Positions 62,101 through 64,000 of a stretch of 64,000 nt of DNA are shown here, in pieces. The first letter of the stretch is position 1. The number at the start of each line of letters is the position of its first letter. The stretch spans positions 930,001 through 994,000 of the forward strand of contig NW_026262669.1 of assembly GCF_021869535.1 (NCBI RefSeq), written 5' to 3'. A program made the translations under genes and the position numbers. The notes beneath the pieces were generated by a model. The model made no database searches. It was not told the origin of the DNA and worked only from the letters and a program-made list of their open reading frames with translations. This DNA is from Mytilus californianus. Lineage: Eukaryota > Mollusca > Bivalvia > Mytilida > Mytilidae.

Positions 62101-62778
62101 TATTGACAACTATGGATGACAACTGTTTTTATGGGCTACAATTACCTTCATTTCTAGATATTTCAAAAGTTTACTTTTTGATACTTTCAAAACTATGTAT
62201 CTTGCATGTAAATAAATTATTTCTGCACACAAACACTTTGGTTCTGACTTTAAGGAAGAACCACTAATTATGGGCCACATGAACAATAATATACATGACA
62301 TTAGTGTAGATGTTTATACACTAGTATTTACGCATTGTTGTAATATATCTTATAGGTACACTACTTTGAAAATTTTGGAATGAAAGCTTAAGGAGATGAA
62401 AAATTACTAAAGGGGCAATAAAAAAATTAGTACAAGGAATGACTGTAGGACACTTGGTGGAAGTAGTTTTTGAATCACACAAAACTAGTATGAAATCGAT
62501 AGTGTGTTTAATAATAGCACGATATTAAGTATCATGAGTATGGAGGTACGTAACGTTTCAATCAATCAATTTACTTGATGCTAGATTAACAGAATAAAAA
62601 ACATGTCTAAGGTAATTATGATTGATTGTTTTAGCATGTGATCTTCTATTGCGTTTTTTGTTGTTGTCTTGTTTGATACTGATTCAAAAATATTTAAAAA
62701 TGAGGATTAAGGTTTGAACTCTGTGCAATGATGCTATGATTCAAACCGAGCTTCGCCTTCTACAATGTACATACTCAC

Positions 62779-62868
62779 ATACTCATCTGTACTGTTTACA
62801 AAGGCTCCATTCTGAATCAAAATTTCAGCAATTTCATCGTTCTTTGCTAAATGCAGGGGATTTTCACC
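62779..62868 (-). CDS. Ankyrin-repeat exon (90 nt), unit 2
   Basis: Partner of 52,566-52,655 with identical translation (GENPLHLAKNDEIAEILIQN, then GAFVNSTDEY) and the same splice sites. One flanking intron base differs next to the acceptor. Confidence 0.85.
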
Positions 62869-63559
62869 CTGTTGTAAAACATAAGAGAAGAACACGCTGT
62901 TAATGTAGACATTTAAAGAACCAATATAGCAGACAAGAATTTTGCTACGTTTAAGAATCACTGATTTTCTGTTTCAACAGTCAACCCAGATGATGTGCCA
63001 TATATAACTATGGTGGAACATCACTATATATGTCTTTATATATAACTTCCTTATACTTTGCTAAAATGTTGATGTGTCCATGTTTTTTTCCAAAAATATG
63101 AAAAAAAGTATAGGTCACCATCATAATTGCAAGCTACAATTGCCCCTTTTTGCTTAATTGAATCATAAAAAAAGCTTTTTTGTGAGCATACAGAAATCTA
63201 TGAGATAGAATTTCGAAATCAAATATTAGAAGATATTTTTGAATATTATGCTTTCAGGAAATGAAAGAAAAAAATGATGTCATCGAACTTGTTTTCTTGC
63301 CAGTAAATTTCCAGTATATAATGTTTAATATTCGAGTATATAGGTAAGTTGAAATATTGAATCAAACAAAAACAAACAGTTGGTATCTTTTTGTCAAATT
63401 CTATTACATTCTGAAGCGTACATAACGTTTTAAGATGTCTAATATTAAAGTTGTACGCCTGAAAAGGACGTATGACGTTATACTGGTATGTGCAAAAGAC
63501 TAGATCAGCGATTCGCGGATTTTTTTATTTAACAATAGAAGTGTAGACCATAACTGAAA

Positions 63560-63725
63560 TAGGTTTAACAACTCGTGAGAAGTGGATATTGCTTGATATC
63601 AACTCTCGTTATTTAATTCAAATATTTATAATAATCTCGTCGAAGGCTCGTTTATTATTACATTGTAATTAAATAACTCGAGATGATATCAAGCGATATC
63701 CAATTCTCACTCGTTATGAAACCTA
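63560..63725. repeat. ~165 bp imperfect palindrome, unit 2
   Basis: Duplicate of 53,346-53,510. It retains 'cactcgtta' where unit 1 has lost three bases in the right arm. Confidence 0.7.
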
Positions 63726-63936
63726 TAATTATTATTACAAACACAACACACATTTAATTTTAAGTCGGTCAAATTCAGCGGCAAGTCGTGTCGGATGCCT
63801 TAAAATCTATCAGTAGCTGCACCACAGTGTTTTCATAAATTAATCAGCACAAAAAATCGATAAGGATTTGATATGTTCTCTTCCCATATCACTATCAATT
63901 CGAAGGAGAATTACCTTCTTCGTAAAATATACTCAA

Positions 63937-64000
63937 ATTGCTATCTCTGCTGTTTACATCGGCTCCATTCTGAATTAACATTTTAGCAACACCTATGTTT
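63937..64000 (-). CDS. Ankyrin-repeat exon with destroyed donor, unit 2 (partial, runs off the window)
   Basis: The visible part encodes the end of the repeat (IGVAKMLIQNGADVNSRDSN) and shows the same TTGAGT in place of a GT donor as at 53,723. The acceptor lies beyond the window. Confidence 0.55.

Larger units (their letters stand above)
54731..64000. repeat. Tandem segmental duplication, unit 2 (continues past the window)
   Basis: Matches unit 1 from its first base. It is longer because a 3.95 kb retroelement sits at 57,425-61,374. The second boundary is not reached. Confidence 0.9.

Overview
The window looks like nuclear DNA of a bivalve mollusc, most likely a marine mussel. It is strongly AT-rich, short coding exons sit in long introns, and almost everything else is transposon-derived repeat of kinds I associate with mussel genomes. 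The species is an inference. I see no tRNA, rRNA, CRISPR array or bacterial-style gene.

Region 1 (about 1-19,700) is dominated by one insertion. A dispersed repeat is split into a left half (136-327) and a right half (19,641-19,700). Between them lies a 19.3 kb segment with inverted ends of about 243 bp that begin CACTA. The flanking triplets (AGC / AGA) fit a 3-bp target duplication. This is the signature of a giant CACTA/EnSpm-type DNA transposon, with no transposase visible. Nested inside it is a 3.77 kb element (11,771-15,537) with inverted ends and a perfect 9-bp target duplication, TAATTTTAG, as in Mutator-like elements.

Region 2 (about 19,700-47,900) is a mosaic of old duplications, foldback elements, MITEs, a ~630 bp tandem array and broken Penelope-like retroelements (PLEs). 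One PLE relic (22,860-25,290) is interrupted by two insertions, and its reverse transcriptase part is inverted. A single ankyrin exon (35,249-35,347) and an exon remnant (31,622-31,642) belong to the gene of region 3.

Region 3 (about 47,900-64,000) carries a minus-strand ankyrin-repeat gene made of single-repeat, phase-0 exons of 81-99 nt. A four-exon module lies in two tandem units (from 48,458 and from 54,731; period 6.27 kb). One exon type has lost its GT splice donor in both units.

The most interesting object is in an intron of the second unit: a nearly complete 3.95 kb PLE (57,425-61,374) on the opposite strand. It encodes an N-terminal GIY-YIG endonuclease, a CxC linker and a C-terminal reverse transcriptase, the permuted order of the Naiad clade. 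Its ~1,002-codon frame is interrupted by UGA codons, and the first four lie where conserved cysteines are expected. A stem-loop with SECIS-like spacing lies in its 3' region and is also kept in an older copy at 45.4 kb. Together these suggest a retrotransposon-encoded selenoprotein with several selenocysteines. This copy also carries one ordinary TAA stop, so it is probably no longer fully active.
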